Shown piece by piece: positions 16,268 to 24,164 of a stretch of DNA of 54,045 nucleotides. Position 1 is the stretch's first letter, and the number at the start of each line of letters is the position of its first letter. The notes under the pieces were generated by a model. It was not told where the DNA came from. It saw only the letters and a program-made list of their open reading frames with translations, and did not search any database. Both the position numbers and the translations under genes were made by a program. Source of the DNA: Paenibacillus sp. GM2 (GTDB lineage Bacteria; Bacillota; Bacilli; Paenibacillales; Paenibacillaceae); NCBI RefSeq assembly GCF_900069005.2, contig NZ_LN831279.1, forward strand, positions 1,505,407-1,559,451. The letters run 5' to 3'.

Positions 16268-17926
16268 GTGGATAAAGTTGTTCCAGAGTGGGTAGAGTCC
16301 CGCTTCCCATTATATGCTGTCAGCAGCATTCATTCGCTATATTGCACTTCGAATTTGCCGGAGCATAACATGATTGATGAGCTGACCGTGCTGGTTGCTA
16401 TTGCGGCAGGGAAGGGGACGCTGCGAATCGATGAGCGGGCGTATAAGCTGGAGACAGGAAGTATTATTGTTCTGCCGGCGCACGCTGATGCTGTTCTGGT
16501 CGCGGAGCTGCCGCAGCCGCTTCATGCCTACAAGCTGGTGATTCGAGGAGTCGAGCAGCATTCGGGTTCGGCTGCAGGAGCTATGATGCGAAGCAGCGAA
16601 ATTGCCTCGACTGCCGCTGTACAAATTTATGCGGATGAACCTGGCATCGTTGCCGACATCGAAGAACTGTACACCCATCGTCTGCCTGTAAGCGAGATGC
16701 GTCATGTGCAGAATCAGATTATTTTCCATCAGTTGATTTATCGGATATTAGAGCGTCAGAATACGGAGCTGGAGAGCGACGAGCAACCGTCGATGGAGCG
16801 GAGTATCGCTTATCTCGAGCACCACTTTGCCGAGAAAATAACGCGGGAGCAACTGGCCAAGGCGGCCGGCGTTAGCACCTCTCATTTCTCAGTTCTGTTC
16901 AAGCAGCATACAGGTTTTTCACCGAGTGAATATTTATCGCGACTGCGTGTGCACCGGGCGAAGGAGCTGTTGATCAGCGGATCGGGCACGCTCCGGGAAA
17001 TCGCGCTGAAGGTAGGCTATAAGGATGAATTTTACCTTAGTCGTCGCTTCAAGCAGCATACGGGCATTTCACCTTCCGACTTTACCAGGGGTAAAGTTCA
17101 GCAGGTCGCTGTGCTGCTCGCACCGTATGCCAGCCATCTGCTACTGCTGGGACTTGCGCCTACCGTGACGATTACGGAGACAAGTGAATATGTGCACACT
17201 GTGGAATCAGATCCGCAGGGGATGAATTTCATTGATATTCGCAGCTCTGCAGAGCAGATGAAGACGGTGCTGCTAAGCCGACAGGTTGAGCTGATCATTG
17301 CGGCAACGGAGCATCTTCGGGAGTATGGGCTTAACGCTGAGCAGTTGCGCGTGGTTGCCCCGGTTGTGGAGATAGCCTGGATGGAGATGGGCTGGAAGGA
17401 GCATTTGCGGTTGATCGCCAGGGCGATTCAGCGAAGCGAACGGGCAGAACAGTGGCTTGCCGAGTTCGAGCAGGAGGAACAGCAGGCGAGGCAGCAAATC
17501 AGGAACAACCCTGCCGGCGAAGAGATCATTTCGATCTTTGTTATCAAGCCTGAAGGCGTGTTCGTCTATGGTGCGCGTAATGTCGGTTATGTCTTCTATC
17601 GCTCATTAGGCTTGCGGCCGCCGGCGCTTATTGAAGCGGAGATTCGCAAGCAGGGGGATCAATTTCACTCCGTTCCCGTTGAGCTGTCTGAGTTGGATCT
17701 GTATGCGGGCTCGCAGGCGCGAATTTTGGTCATTGTGTATCCTGATGAGAAGGGGAACACCGTCCATTCGGAGCAGTTTTTTGAATCCTCCTATTGGAGC
17801 GGTCTGTCTGCCGTCAAGCAGAAGAAAGTGGACGTGCTCCATGTAGATGATTGGGTTCCATACAATCCGGTATCAGTTCGCCTTCAGCTTCAACGTGCGG
17901 TCGATCTATTGACGAGCTATCAATAG
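16268..17926 (+). CDS. AraC-family regulator with binding-protein-like domain (second Btr-type protein)
   Basis: 552 residues from GTG 16268, which has TGGAGG 7 bases upstream. A longer frame from 16211 runs into the repeat tract and has no ribosome site. The cupin-like N-terminus is followed by a double helix-turn-helix (ITREQLAKAAGVSTSHFSVLF and LREIALKVGYKDEFYLSRRF). A FeuA-like domain follows to the end, with MEMGWKEHLRLIARAIQRSE and VFVYGARNVGYVFYRSLGL. It is homologous to the protein at 1249-2835 over the whole length. The next gene is a siderophore-binding lipoprotein behind a Fur box, so it probably senses that chelate. Confidence 0.85.
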   Translation: MDKVVPEWVESRFPLYAVSSIHSLYCTSNLPEHNMIDELTVLVAIAAGKGTLRIDERAYKLETGSIIVLPAHADAVLVAELPQPLHAYKLVIRGVEQHSGSAAGAMMRSSEIASTAAVQIYADEPGIVADIEELYTHRLPVSEMRHVQNQIIFHQLIYRILERQNTELESDEQPSMERSIAYLEHHFAEKITREQLAKAAGVSTSHFSVLFKQHTGFSPSEYLSRLRVHRAKELLISGSGTLREIALKVGYKDEFYLSRRFKQHTGISPSDFTRGKVQQVAVLLAPYASHLLLLGLAPTVTITETSEYVHTVESDPQGMNFIDIRSSAEQMKTVLLSRQVELIIAATEHLREYGLNAEQLRVVAPVVEIAWMEMGWKEHLRLIARAIQRSERAEQWLAEFEQEEQQARQQIRNNPAGEEIISIFVIKPEGVFVYGARNVGYVFYRSLGLRPPALIEAEIRKQGDQFHSVPVELSELDLYAGSQARILVIVYPDEKGNTVHSEQFFESSYWSGLSAVKQKKVDVLHVDDWVPYNPVSVRLQLQRAVDLLTSYQ

Positions 17927-17977
17927 TGCAAGCTACTTTTCCAACAAAAAGGCATGGTTCGACCGTGGACGGCTCCA

Positions 17978-18017
17978 TATAATAAATCTATGTAATTGAG
18001 AATGATTTTCATAATCA
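17978..18017 (+). promoter_or_regulatory. Fur box and -10 upstream of siderophore-binding lipoprotein
   Basis: TATAAT at 17978-17983 is followed by the 7-1-7 palindrome TGAGAAT-g-ATTTTCA at 17997-18011, extended by TAATCA. It matches the Fur consensus and lies ~55 bases before the gene. No strong -35 was found. Confidence 0.75.
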
Positions 18018-18067
18018 AAGATTAAATCATTCATCACATAGTATTCATTAAAGGGGAGAGTCATCAT

Positions 18068-19045
18068 ATGAAGAAGCTGTTTATTCCGATTGCCCTTGTG
18101 CTGGTCCTGGCACTTAGCGCTTGTGGCGGGAAGCAGGCGAACGATGCAGGCAATAGCAATAAAGGGAGTCAAGCGGAGACACCGGCTGCGAATGCAACGA
18201 ATGGTGCGAATGAAGCGAGCGGAGAATCCGGTACATTTACTTACCAATCTGAAAATGGTCCTGTCGAGGTTCCAAAAAACCCACAGCGTGTCGTTGTGAT
18301 CACAAGATTCCTGACGGGTAATGTGATGCTGCTCGGCGTACCTCTGGTCGGTGTGGATGAGATGTCCAAAGAGAACCCGAATTTTAAAGATAAGTTAAAG
18401 GACGTTGAGACGGTTACCGATGAGAGTCTGGAGAAAATTATTGAGCTGAATCCGGATCTGATTATCGGGCAGTCCGATATTCAGAATATTGACAAATTGA
18501 AGCAGATCGCACCAACGGTAACTTATACTTACGGTAAACTGGATTATCTTGCGCAGGAGCTTGAAATTGGCAAGCTGCTGAACAAGGAGAAGGAAGCCCA
18601 AGCCTGGGTTGATGATTTCAAGGCCCGGACGAAGAAGGCTGGCGAAGAGATTAAAGCCAAGATTGGCGAGAATGCAACGGTATCAGTGATTGAGACATTC
18701 AATAAGCAGCTCTATGTCTATGGTGATAACTTCGGCCGCGGTACAGAAATTCTCTATCAAGCATTTGGTCTCTCCATGCCGGAGAAGGTCAAGGAGGCGA
18801 CAGAGAAAGATGGTTACATGGCCCTTTCGACAGAAGTGCTCAAGGACTACCTTGGCGAATACGTTATTTTCAGCAAAAACTCGGATGAGGACAACTCATT
18901 CCAAAACACAGAATCCTATAAGAACCTCCCGGCAGTCAAGAACAACCACGTCTATGAAGCCGACGCCAAAGCGTTCTACTTCAATGACCCGCTCAGCATG
19001 GAGTACCAACTGGACTTCTTCATCAAGAGCTTTCTTGGGGAGTAA
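18068..19045 (+). CDS. Iron-siderophore ABC transporter substrate-binding lipoprotein
   Basis: 325 residues. The signal ends in LSAC (Cys19). The mature part is a class III binding protein: NPQRVVVITRFLTGNVMLLG, KIIELNPDLIIGQSDI, a long helix around LNKEKEAQAWVDDFKARTKK, and VSVIETFNKQLYVYGDNFGRG. It is related to the lipoprotein at 4149 but not a close copy. AAGGGGAG precedes the ATG. It is iron-regulated through the Fur box upstream and presumably serves a shared permease, since none is adjacent. The chelate is unknown. Confidence 0.88.
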   Translation: MKKLFIPIALVLVLALSACGGKQANDAGNSNKGSQAETPAANATNGANEASGESGTFTYQSENGPVEVPKNPQRVVVITRFLTGNVMLLGVPLVGVDEMSKENPNFKDKLKDVETVTDESLEKIIELNPDLIIGQSDIQNIDKLKQIAPTVTYTYGKLDYLAQELEIGKLLNKEKEAQAWVDDFKARTKKAGEEIKAKIGENATVSVIETFNKQLYVYGDNFGRGTEILYQAFGLSMPEKVKEATEKDGYMALSTEVLKDYLGEYVIFSKNSDEDNSFQNTESYKNLPAVKNNHVYEADAKAFYFNDPLSMEYQLDFFIKSFLGE

Positions 19046-19052
19046 ATGATCG

Positions 19053-19086
19053 AAAACTCACGTTCGCAAGGGCGTGGGTTTTTTGT
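19053..19086 (+). terminator. Terminator after siderophore-binding lipoprotein
   Basis: AAAACTCACG and CGTGGGTTTT pair around TTCGCAAGGG, followed by a T run. The remaining spacer to 19336 holds only a 7-base inverted repeat (CGTTCGA/TCGAACG near 19235-19270). Confidence 0.8.
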
Positions 19087-19336
19087 TGTTTGGTGGGGAG
19101 TGGGAGAGTCCCAATACGGGCATGCCGATGAAAATTGCTAGCTCTACGATATCGTGAAGGAGCTTTTTCACATCTAAAAATAAAAAATCGTTCATAAAGG
19201 TATGTCGCGTAAGGTTCAGTTGTAGAGATCATGACTGGCGACGTTCGACCGGCCTAGCGAGCTAAATCGAACGAACTCTTGGCCAGATTAGACTAACTTT
19301 GGGGAATGCTGATGCGAACTCAAAGCTAACATAAGA

Positions 19337-20212
19337 TCACATGGCGGATTCGATATACGCAAGAAGGGCCTTCAATGGAGTAGTCAAATATTTATCCCGA
19401 TGGTGAACTGCGATCAATTCATTTTTTAGCGCAAGCTCTTGAACAGAAATGGCAATCAATTTCCCTTGTGATAGCGACTCATTTACGAGAACATCGGGCA
19501 AAATCGTTATGCCTAACCCGGCCTTGGCAGCCTCTATTAATGCCAGAGAATTTACGCTCGTCCATACGGGTTGTACGGTATGCCCGGACAAATAGAGAAC
19601 GCTGTCCAACGTATCGCGGATCGCACTCCCTTTTTCACGCAGCAATAGTTTTTCAGCGCAAAATTCTTGCAGAGTCAACTCCTTGTTCGAGCTGAGATAG
19701 TCAGGAGCGCACACAATAAATAACGGATAGGCTGCAAATGATGAACACGTAAACGGCCCTTGGGGCGCAGTTCCTTCAAGTAATGCAATGTCAGCTTTGC
19801 CGTTTCGCAAAACTTCAATCGCATTTGCCGCGCTGACCACATCAACATGGATCGGTATATCAGGCCAATCTTTTTGAAAGGCGGTCAGTATTTTGGGCAA
19901 CCAGAACGCAGCAATTGTAATGCTGGAAACAATGTGAAGGGGCGCTCGATGTTCCAGACAGTTGAGACGTGATTCTAAAACCTCGCACGAAGACAGGATG
20001 GGAATAATCTCTTCCAGCAAAAGCCGGCCGCTTCTTGTAAGTTGTACGCTTTTGGATAGTCGGTCAAATAAGGCTGTGCCTGTCTTCTCTTCCAGCTCTC
20101 GTATGGCATGGGAGACCGCTGATTGGGTGATATACAGCTTTTCCGCAGCCCGTGTAAAGTTCCCCGTTTCCGCTACCGCCCGTAATATTTCAAAATGCCG
20201 AAGCGTTATCAT
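19337..20212 (-). CDS. LysR-family transcriptional regulator
   Basis: 291 residues from ATG 20212, which follows GGGAGGAG; the longer frame to 20230 overlaps that site. The N-terminal winged helix is typical (LRHFEILRAVAETGNFTRAA, then LYITQSAVSHAIRELEEKTG). The co-inducer domain starts near 90, with LHIVSSITIAAFWLPKIL. It is divergent from the chromate-transporter pair and probably controls it. The 106-base spacer contains repeated GATAAT-type elements (AATCATTATC and ATTATCATTTT on the + strand) that may be its binding site; Fur-like half sites are an alternative reading. Confidence 0.88.
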   Translation of the reverse strand: MITLRHFEILRAVAETGNFTRAAEKLYITQSAVSHAIRELEEKTGTALFDRLSKSVQLTRSGRLLLEEIIPILSSCEVLESRLNCLEHRAPLHIVSSITIAAFWLPKILTAFQKDWPDIPIHVDVVSAANAIEVLRNGKADIALLEGTAPQGPFTCSSFAAYPLFIVCAPDYLSSNKELTLQEFCAEKLLLREKGSAIRDTLDSVLYLSGHTVQPVWTSVNSLALIEAAKAGLGITILPDVLVNESLSQGKLIAISVQELALKNELIAVHHRDKYLTTPLKALLAYIESAM

Positions 20213-20318
20213 AGCTGCTTCTCCTCCCATGAATAAAACTAATCATTATCGCAAAATATTATCATTTTACTAATCGATTGACAACCTCCATAATAGCAGG
20301 ACGACAGGAGGCGGTTAG

Positions 20319-20885
20319 ATGATAAGCCAAAGAACCAAACTGTATGTCTGGCTTCTAGGCATCAATTTGTTTATCAGCACATTTACGTTTGGAGGTGGGT
20401 ATGTTGTTGTTCCAATGATTCGGAAGTATTTTGTATCTAGAAAAAAACTGCTCAGCGAAGCCGAGCTTATCGATATGGCCGCAATTGCCCAGTCTTCACC
20501 CGGAGCCATCGCAATCAACTTGTCAACTCTTGTAGGATTTCGGTTAGCGGGGATGGCTGGCGCTGTTATCAGTTGTATCGCTGCTGTCCTGCCATCGTTC
20601 GTCATATTGATATTTATCTCTATGTTCTATGCAGCTTTTTCGGCGAATCCGACCGTCATTTCAGTATTGAGGGGAATGCAGGCAGGTGTAGCCGCCCTGA
20701 TTGTAGATTTCGTTACTGATATGTGCAAGATGATGATCAAGGAACGTTCTTTATTTCTTACTTTGTTGATACCGGCTGCATTTTTGGCGAATTTTATCTT
20801 TGGGATCAATGTGGCACTTATTCTTATAGCGAGCTGCTTCTTATGCTTTGTACGAGTGTGGCTTCACGAAAGGCGGGGGAAATAG
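20319..20885 (+). CDS. Chromate transporter family protein, first half-size subunit
   Basis: 188 residues with about six hydrophobic segments. It has the CHR-domain signature near the N-terminus (FTFGGGYVVVPMIRKYFV) and the second motif AAIAQSSPGAIAINLSTLVGFRLAG. Short chain (single-CHR) proteins work as hetero-pairs, as with B. subtilis YwrB/YwrA, exporting chromate. Here the second half follows with a one-base overlap (TAGTG). AGGAGG precedes the ATG. Substrates other than chromate are possible for family members. Confidence 0.88.
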   Translation: MISQRTKLYVWLLGINLFISTFTFGGGYVVVPMIRKYFVSRKKLLSEAELIDMAAIAQSSPGAIAINLSTLVGFRLAGMAGAVISCIAAVLPSFVILIFISMFYAAFSANPTVISVLRGMQAGVAALIVDFVTDMCKMMIKERSLFLTLLIPAAFLANFIFGINVALILIASCFLCFVRVWLHERRGK

Positions 20886-21442
20886 TGGGGGAATTATGGC
20901 AGCTGTTGCTGGCCTTTTTACAGATCGGTTTGTTCAGTATCGGAGGCGGCTACGTAATCATCCCGTTCATTCAGGAACTGGCGGTTGAAAAATATGAGTG
21001 GATATCGCAGCAGGTTTTTACCGATATCATTACGATTTCGCAGATGACACCTGGCCCATTAGCAGTGAACACCTCTACGTTTGTAGGGCTTCGGATAGCA
21101 GGGATACCCGGGGCCATGATTGCTACCTTCGGTTGTGTGATTTCGGGTGTCGGTATTTCTATTTTGCTATATCGTTTCATTCAAAGATTCAACAAATCTG
21201 TCTATGTTTTTGAAACCTTAAACGTCTTGAGAGCAGTTACCCTGGGGCTTATTATTTCTGCTGCCGCAACCATATTGCTGCTCACGTTTCTGGGGATACC
21301 AGAAATAAGCATGGCCGCCAAAGTGGATTGGATGGCCGTAGCTTTTTTTGCGGTATCTTTGTATGTATTGAGAAAATGGAAAATCAACCCGGTTCTGCTC
21401 ATGATTCTGACGGGAATGCTGGGAGGGATGATAATCCAATAA
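20885..21442 (+). CDS. Chromate transporter family protein, second half-size subunit
   Basis: 185 residues from GTG 20885, which overlaps the previous stop by one base; AGGCGGGGG lies upstream. The motifs mirror those of its partner: LFSIGGGYVIIPFIQEL and ISQMTPGPLAVNTSTFVGLRIAG. About five to six membrane segments follow. It should pair with the preceding subunit, the two CHR domains inserting in opposite orientations. An in-frame extension to 20723 overlaps the first gene and is not supported by a ribosome site. Confidence 0.87.
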   Translation: MGELWQLLLAFLQIGLFSIGGGYVIIPFIQELAVEKYEWISQQVFTDIITISQMTPGPLAVNTSTFVGLRIAGIPGAMIATFGCVISGVGISILLYRFIQRFNKSVYVFETLNVLRAVTLGLIISAAATILLLTFLGIPEISMAAKVDWMAVAFFAVSLYVLRKWKINPVLLMILTGMLGGMIIQ

Positions 21443-21570
21443 CATCGGACTGTTGTAAGGAGGTGCGTGAAAGCCTCTTTTCGTCTGTAGTGCTGAACAC
21501 TTGGGGATGCAGGTGCAGAGTGTACAGCTCTTGCGCAGCTCTAACGAACTCTACGGAACTCCAACTATTA

Positions 21571-21858
21571 AATTCTAACGAAACTCCATAACGCTATTGC
21601 CCCGCATTTCGAGCTAAAAAAATTCTAACGAAACGCCATATCGCTATTTGGGCGAAATGCGGGCTAAAAGTCGCTAAATTGTCCAAATAACGATCCCTTG
21701 TTTCGTTAGAATTTTTAGAGGGCTGTTTTGCTGCCAATAGCGATACCACGTTTCGTTAGAACGTTTCGCGGCGCTGGATAGGGCTGACAGCAAACGAACG
21801 AAACGTGGGCTTTGCGTTAAGCACCTGTGACGAATAAAGCACCTGAGCGAATAAGGCA
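21571..21858. repeat. Mosaic intergenic repeat, copy 1 (288 bp)
   Basis: It begins AATTCTAACGAAACTCCATA and ends GAGCGAATAAGGCA. Inside are nested inverted repeats: TTCTAACGAAAC pairs with GTTTCGTTAGAA twice, GCTATTTGG pairs roughly with CCAAATAACG, and an outer GCTATTG pairs with CAATAGC. It is nearly identical to the copies at 22028 and 22320. There is no transposase frame and no target duplication I can define. Confidence 0.9.
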
Positions 21859-22027
21859 TATCCGAAAGAGTTTCTCAGATAGGAGGTACTCTTTTTTGCT
21901 TGGCTAGAGAGTTAGTCTTCTGGGTGAGGATAGCGAGTGCTGAACACCGGGGTGCTGGTGCAGAGCTGTATAGCTCTAACGAACTCTAACGAAACTCCAT
22001 AACGAAACTCTAACGAAACTCTAACGA

Positions 22028-22315
22028 AATTCTAACGAAACTCCATAACGCTATTGCCCCGCATTTCGAGCTAATAAAATTCTAACGAAACTCCATATTG
22101 CTATTTGGGTGAAATGCGGGCTAAAAGTCGCTAAATTATCCAAATAACGATCCCTTGTTTCGTTAGAATTTTTAGAGGGCAGTTTTGCGGCCAATAGCGA
22201 TACCACGTTTCGTTAGAACGTTTCGCGGCGCTGGATAGGGCTGACAGCGAACGAACGAAACGTGGGCTTTGCGTTAAGCACCTGTGACGAATAAAGCACC
22301 TGAGCGAATAAGGCA
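22028..22315. repeat. Mosaic intergenic repeat, copy 2 (288 bp)
   Basis: Same length and order as copy 1, with about a dozen base differences (for example AACTCCATATTGC for AACGCCATATCGC). It is preceded by several extra units of CTAACGAAACT (21974-22030), as if the first 11-12 bases had amplified. A weak hairpin (AAGAGT/ACTCTT, 21866-21897) lies between copies 1 and 2. Confidence 0.9.
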
Positions 22316-22319
22316 AACA

Positions 22320-22620
22320 ACTCTAACGAAACTCCATAATGCTATTGCCCCGCATTTCGAGCTAAAAAAATTCTAACGAAACGCCATATCGCTATTTGGG
22401 CGAAATGCGGGCTAAAAGTCGCTAAATTGTCCAAATAACGATCCCCCGTTTCGTTAGAATTTTTAGAGGGCAGTTTTGGTGCCAATAGCGATACCACGTT
22501 TCGTTAGAATGTTTCGCGGCGCTGGGTAGGGCTGACAGCAAACGAACGAAACGTGGGCCTTGCGTTAAGCACCTGTGACAAATAAAGCACCTGTATGAAA
22601 AGGCACCTGTGCGAATAAGG
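22320..22620. repeat. Mosaic intergenic repeat, copy 3 (~300 bp)
   Basis: It follows copy 2 after only four bases. The body is as in copies 1 and 2, with a longer tail of degenerate ~18-base units (GCACCTGTGCGAATAAGGCA-like, 22569-22660). The nested CTAACGAAAC/GTTTCGTTAG inverted repeats are conserved. Confidence 0.88.
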
Positions 22621-22664
22621 CAAACCTCTGTGAATAGCCACCTGTGCGACTAGGGCAAACCCTA

Positions 22665-22711
22665 AAAAAGAGTCTTTCCTTATCTTTTAGAAGGTAGGAA
22701 GGACTCTTTTT
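22665..22711. terminator. Strong hairpin closing the repeat region
   Basis: AAAAAGAGTCTTTCCT and AGGAAGGACTCTTTTT form a 16-bp stem with one G:T pair and a 15-base loop, with A/T runs on both sides. It insulates the downstream membrane-protein gene. No gene ends immediately before it. Confidence 0.75.
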
Positions 22712-22820
22712 GCTTAGATTAAGACCCATTTTCAAGGAGGTTGGAGGGGAGCAGTAGCTATACAACGCGCATGTGATATGTCAATAAGAATAGTATATAG
22801 AACTAAATGACATATATATA

Positions 22821-22849
22821 TTGCAAAATGTCCAGTATATCGTTATACT
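22821..22849 (+). promoter_or_regulatory. Sigma-A-type promoter for the DUF6773/XRE pair
   Basis: TTGCAA (22821-22826) and TATACT (22844-22849) are separated by exactly 17 bases, 40 bases before the gene. GAGGTATATGTGC-like operators were not seen. Confidence 0.65.
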
Positions 22850-22891
22850 CAAAATCACAAAGAGGAAATGATTGTGAAGGTGGTATGAGAG

Positions 22892-23413
22892 ATGAAATGG
22901 TTTCAACGGAAGTCCGTGAAGGATGAGCGGATTGTGAATCTGAAGAATCAGATTGCGAAGGAAGCATGGGTACTGACATTGATGATCTGCAGTATATCGG
23001 TGATTGTGAAGACGTTTTTCTTCATGGAGGAGCAATCGGTATGGGTGGAGCTTGTTATTCTAATCGCAACGGGGCTTTACTCTATGATCCGGAGTGTCAG
23101 TTCAGGGGTATATTCTGACGAGGTGGAGGTGCATGATCAGACGCATCGATTCTCTGTGAGCAAAAAGCAGCTTATGACCGGACTTGCTTCAGGCCTGTTT
23201 CTGGCTTTGTTCTTTGGGTTCCGGAGTGCATATCTTTATGCGGATGGGGATGGTGCGCTGCAAGTGAAGTACTTTCTTAGTGTCTTTGCCGCCAGTCTGA
23301 TTTTGTACATCCCTTTCTTCGTCATTCTTACGGCGGTTAGCCATCTGGTGATGAATAAGCTAAGCAAGCGCCGTTCAACCAGCGATCTTGATGATAACGA
23401 TCTTAATGAATAA
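22892..23413 (+). CDS. Small membrane protein (DUF6773-like) paired with an XRE regulator
   Basis: 173 residues. A charged N-terminus is followed by four predicted membrane segments (WVLTLMICSISVIVKTFFFM; VELVILIATGLYSMI; LASGLFLALFFGF; FLSVFAASLILYIPFFVILT) and an acidic tail. It resembles the DUF6773 family, whose members usually sit beside small helix-turn-helix proteins as here. The function of the family is not known to me. The next gene follows by 20 bases. Confidence 0.65.
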   Translation: MKWFQRKSVKDERIVNLKNQIAKEAWVLTLMICSISVIVKTFFFMEEQSVWVELVILIATGLYSMIRSVSSGVYSDEVEVHDQTHRFSVSKKQLMTGLASGLFLALFFGFRSAYLYADGDGALQVKYFLSVFAASLILYIPFFVILTAVSHLVMNKLSKRRSTSDLDDNDLNE

Positions 23414-23433
23414 GAGCGTGGAGGACCGACATC

Positions 23434-23628
23434 ATGAAAAATTTGAAAATGAAAATGGCGCGAGTGGAGAAGGATCTGTCCCAGGATGAACTAGCGCAGA
23501 TTGTTGGTGTATCGAGACAGACGATAGGGTTGATTGAGCTTGGTAAATATAATCCTTCGTTAAGCCTTTGTGTTTCGATATGCAAAGCGTTGGGGCGCAC
23601 GCTGGATGATCTCTTTTGGGAAGGTTAG
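23434..23628 (+). CDS. XRE-family helix-turn-helix regulator (64 aa)
   Basis: A single Cro/C1-type domain: MARVEKDLSQDELAQIVGVS, then RQTIGLIELGKYNPSLSL and ICKALGRTLDDLFWE. This is the YvaO/YgzD-type minimal repressor found downstream of small membrane proteins in many Firmicutes. GTGGAGG precedes the ATG. It probably represses its own two-gene operon. Confidence 0.88.
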   Translation: MKNLKMKMARVEKDLSQDELAQIVGVSRQTIGLIELGKYNPSLSLCVSICKALGRTLDDLFWEG

Positions 23629-23817
23629 AGTTTAACCGGATGGGGAGTATCGGGACTTTCTATGCACGTTAGTTTATCTTAAAAAATTTCGCAATTGAGG
23701 GATTACGATCATCACTGGCATAATGGCCGGCTAGCGTAAAACGTGTGACTGGTGAATGGCAGTATGAAAATAACAAGCGTAACAAAAGAAGAGAATCGTG
23801 CGCTGAGAGGGACATAT

Positions 23818-24110
23818 TGGGTTGGAGAAATAAATTGGTATAGGGAAGCACATTGGGATAGAGAAGCACATTGGTATAGGGAAGTACATTGGGATAGAGA
23901 GACACATTGGTTTTGAGAAACACACAAAGAAAACACATTGGGATAGAGAAACACAATCGTATAGAGAAACACATCGCTTTGGAGAAACACACTGGTATAG
24001 AGAAGCACATTGGGTTGGAGAAACATATTGGTTTGGAGAAACACATAGAGAAAACACACTGGTATATAGAAATAAATTCGTATAAAGACACACATTGGTT
24101 GGAGAAACAG
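23818..24110 (+). repeat. Degenerate 18-bp tandem repeat array upstream of the exported esterase
   Basis: About sixteen units of the form GGTATAGAGAAACACATT or GGGTTGGAGAAACACATT stand head to tail, some truncated. Because the unit is a multiple of three, the forward frame stays open and reads as a hexapeptide repeat (GIEKHI). It has no ribosome site, and the signal peptide of the next gene begins later, so I treat it as non-coding. The array ends 55 bases before that gene. The spacer 23629-23817 shows nothing else. Confidence 0.8.
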
Positions 24111-24164
24111 AGGGCGGAGACTAGTCAACAGGGTAACTTCAATAATCTTAAGGGGATAATTCAT

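Noticed and set aside
20723..20884. Longer start of the second chromate-transporter subunit
   Set aside because: It overlaps the first subunit by 160 bases in another frame; the GTG at 20885 has a ribosome site and fits the family length.
21571..22660. CRISPR array
   Set aside because: The repeats are long blocks and inverted units with no uniform short repeat/unique spacer pattern and no cas genes.
23907..24164. N-terminal extension of the esterase through the repeat array
   Set aside because: The first codon is a TTG without ribosome site, whereas ATG 24165 has AAGGGG and begins a normal signal peptide.
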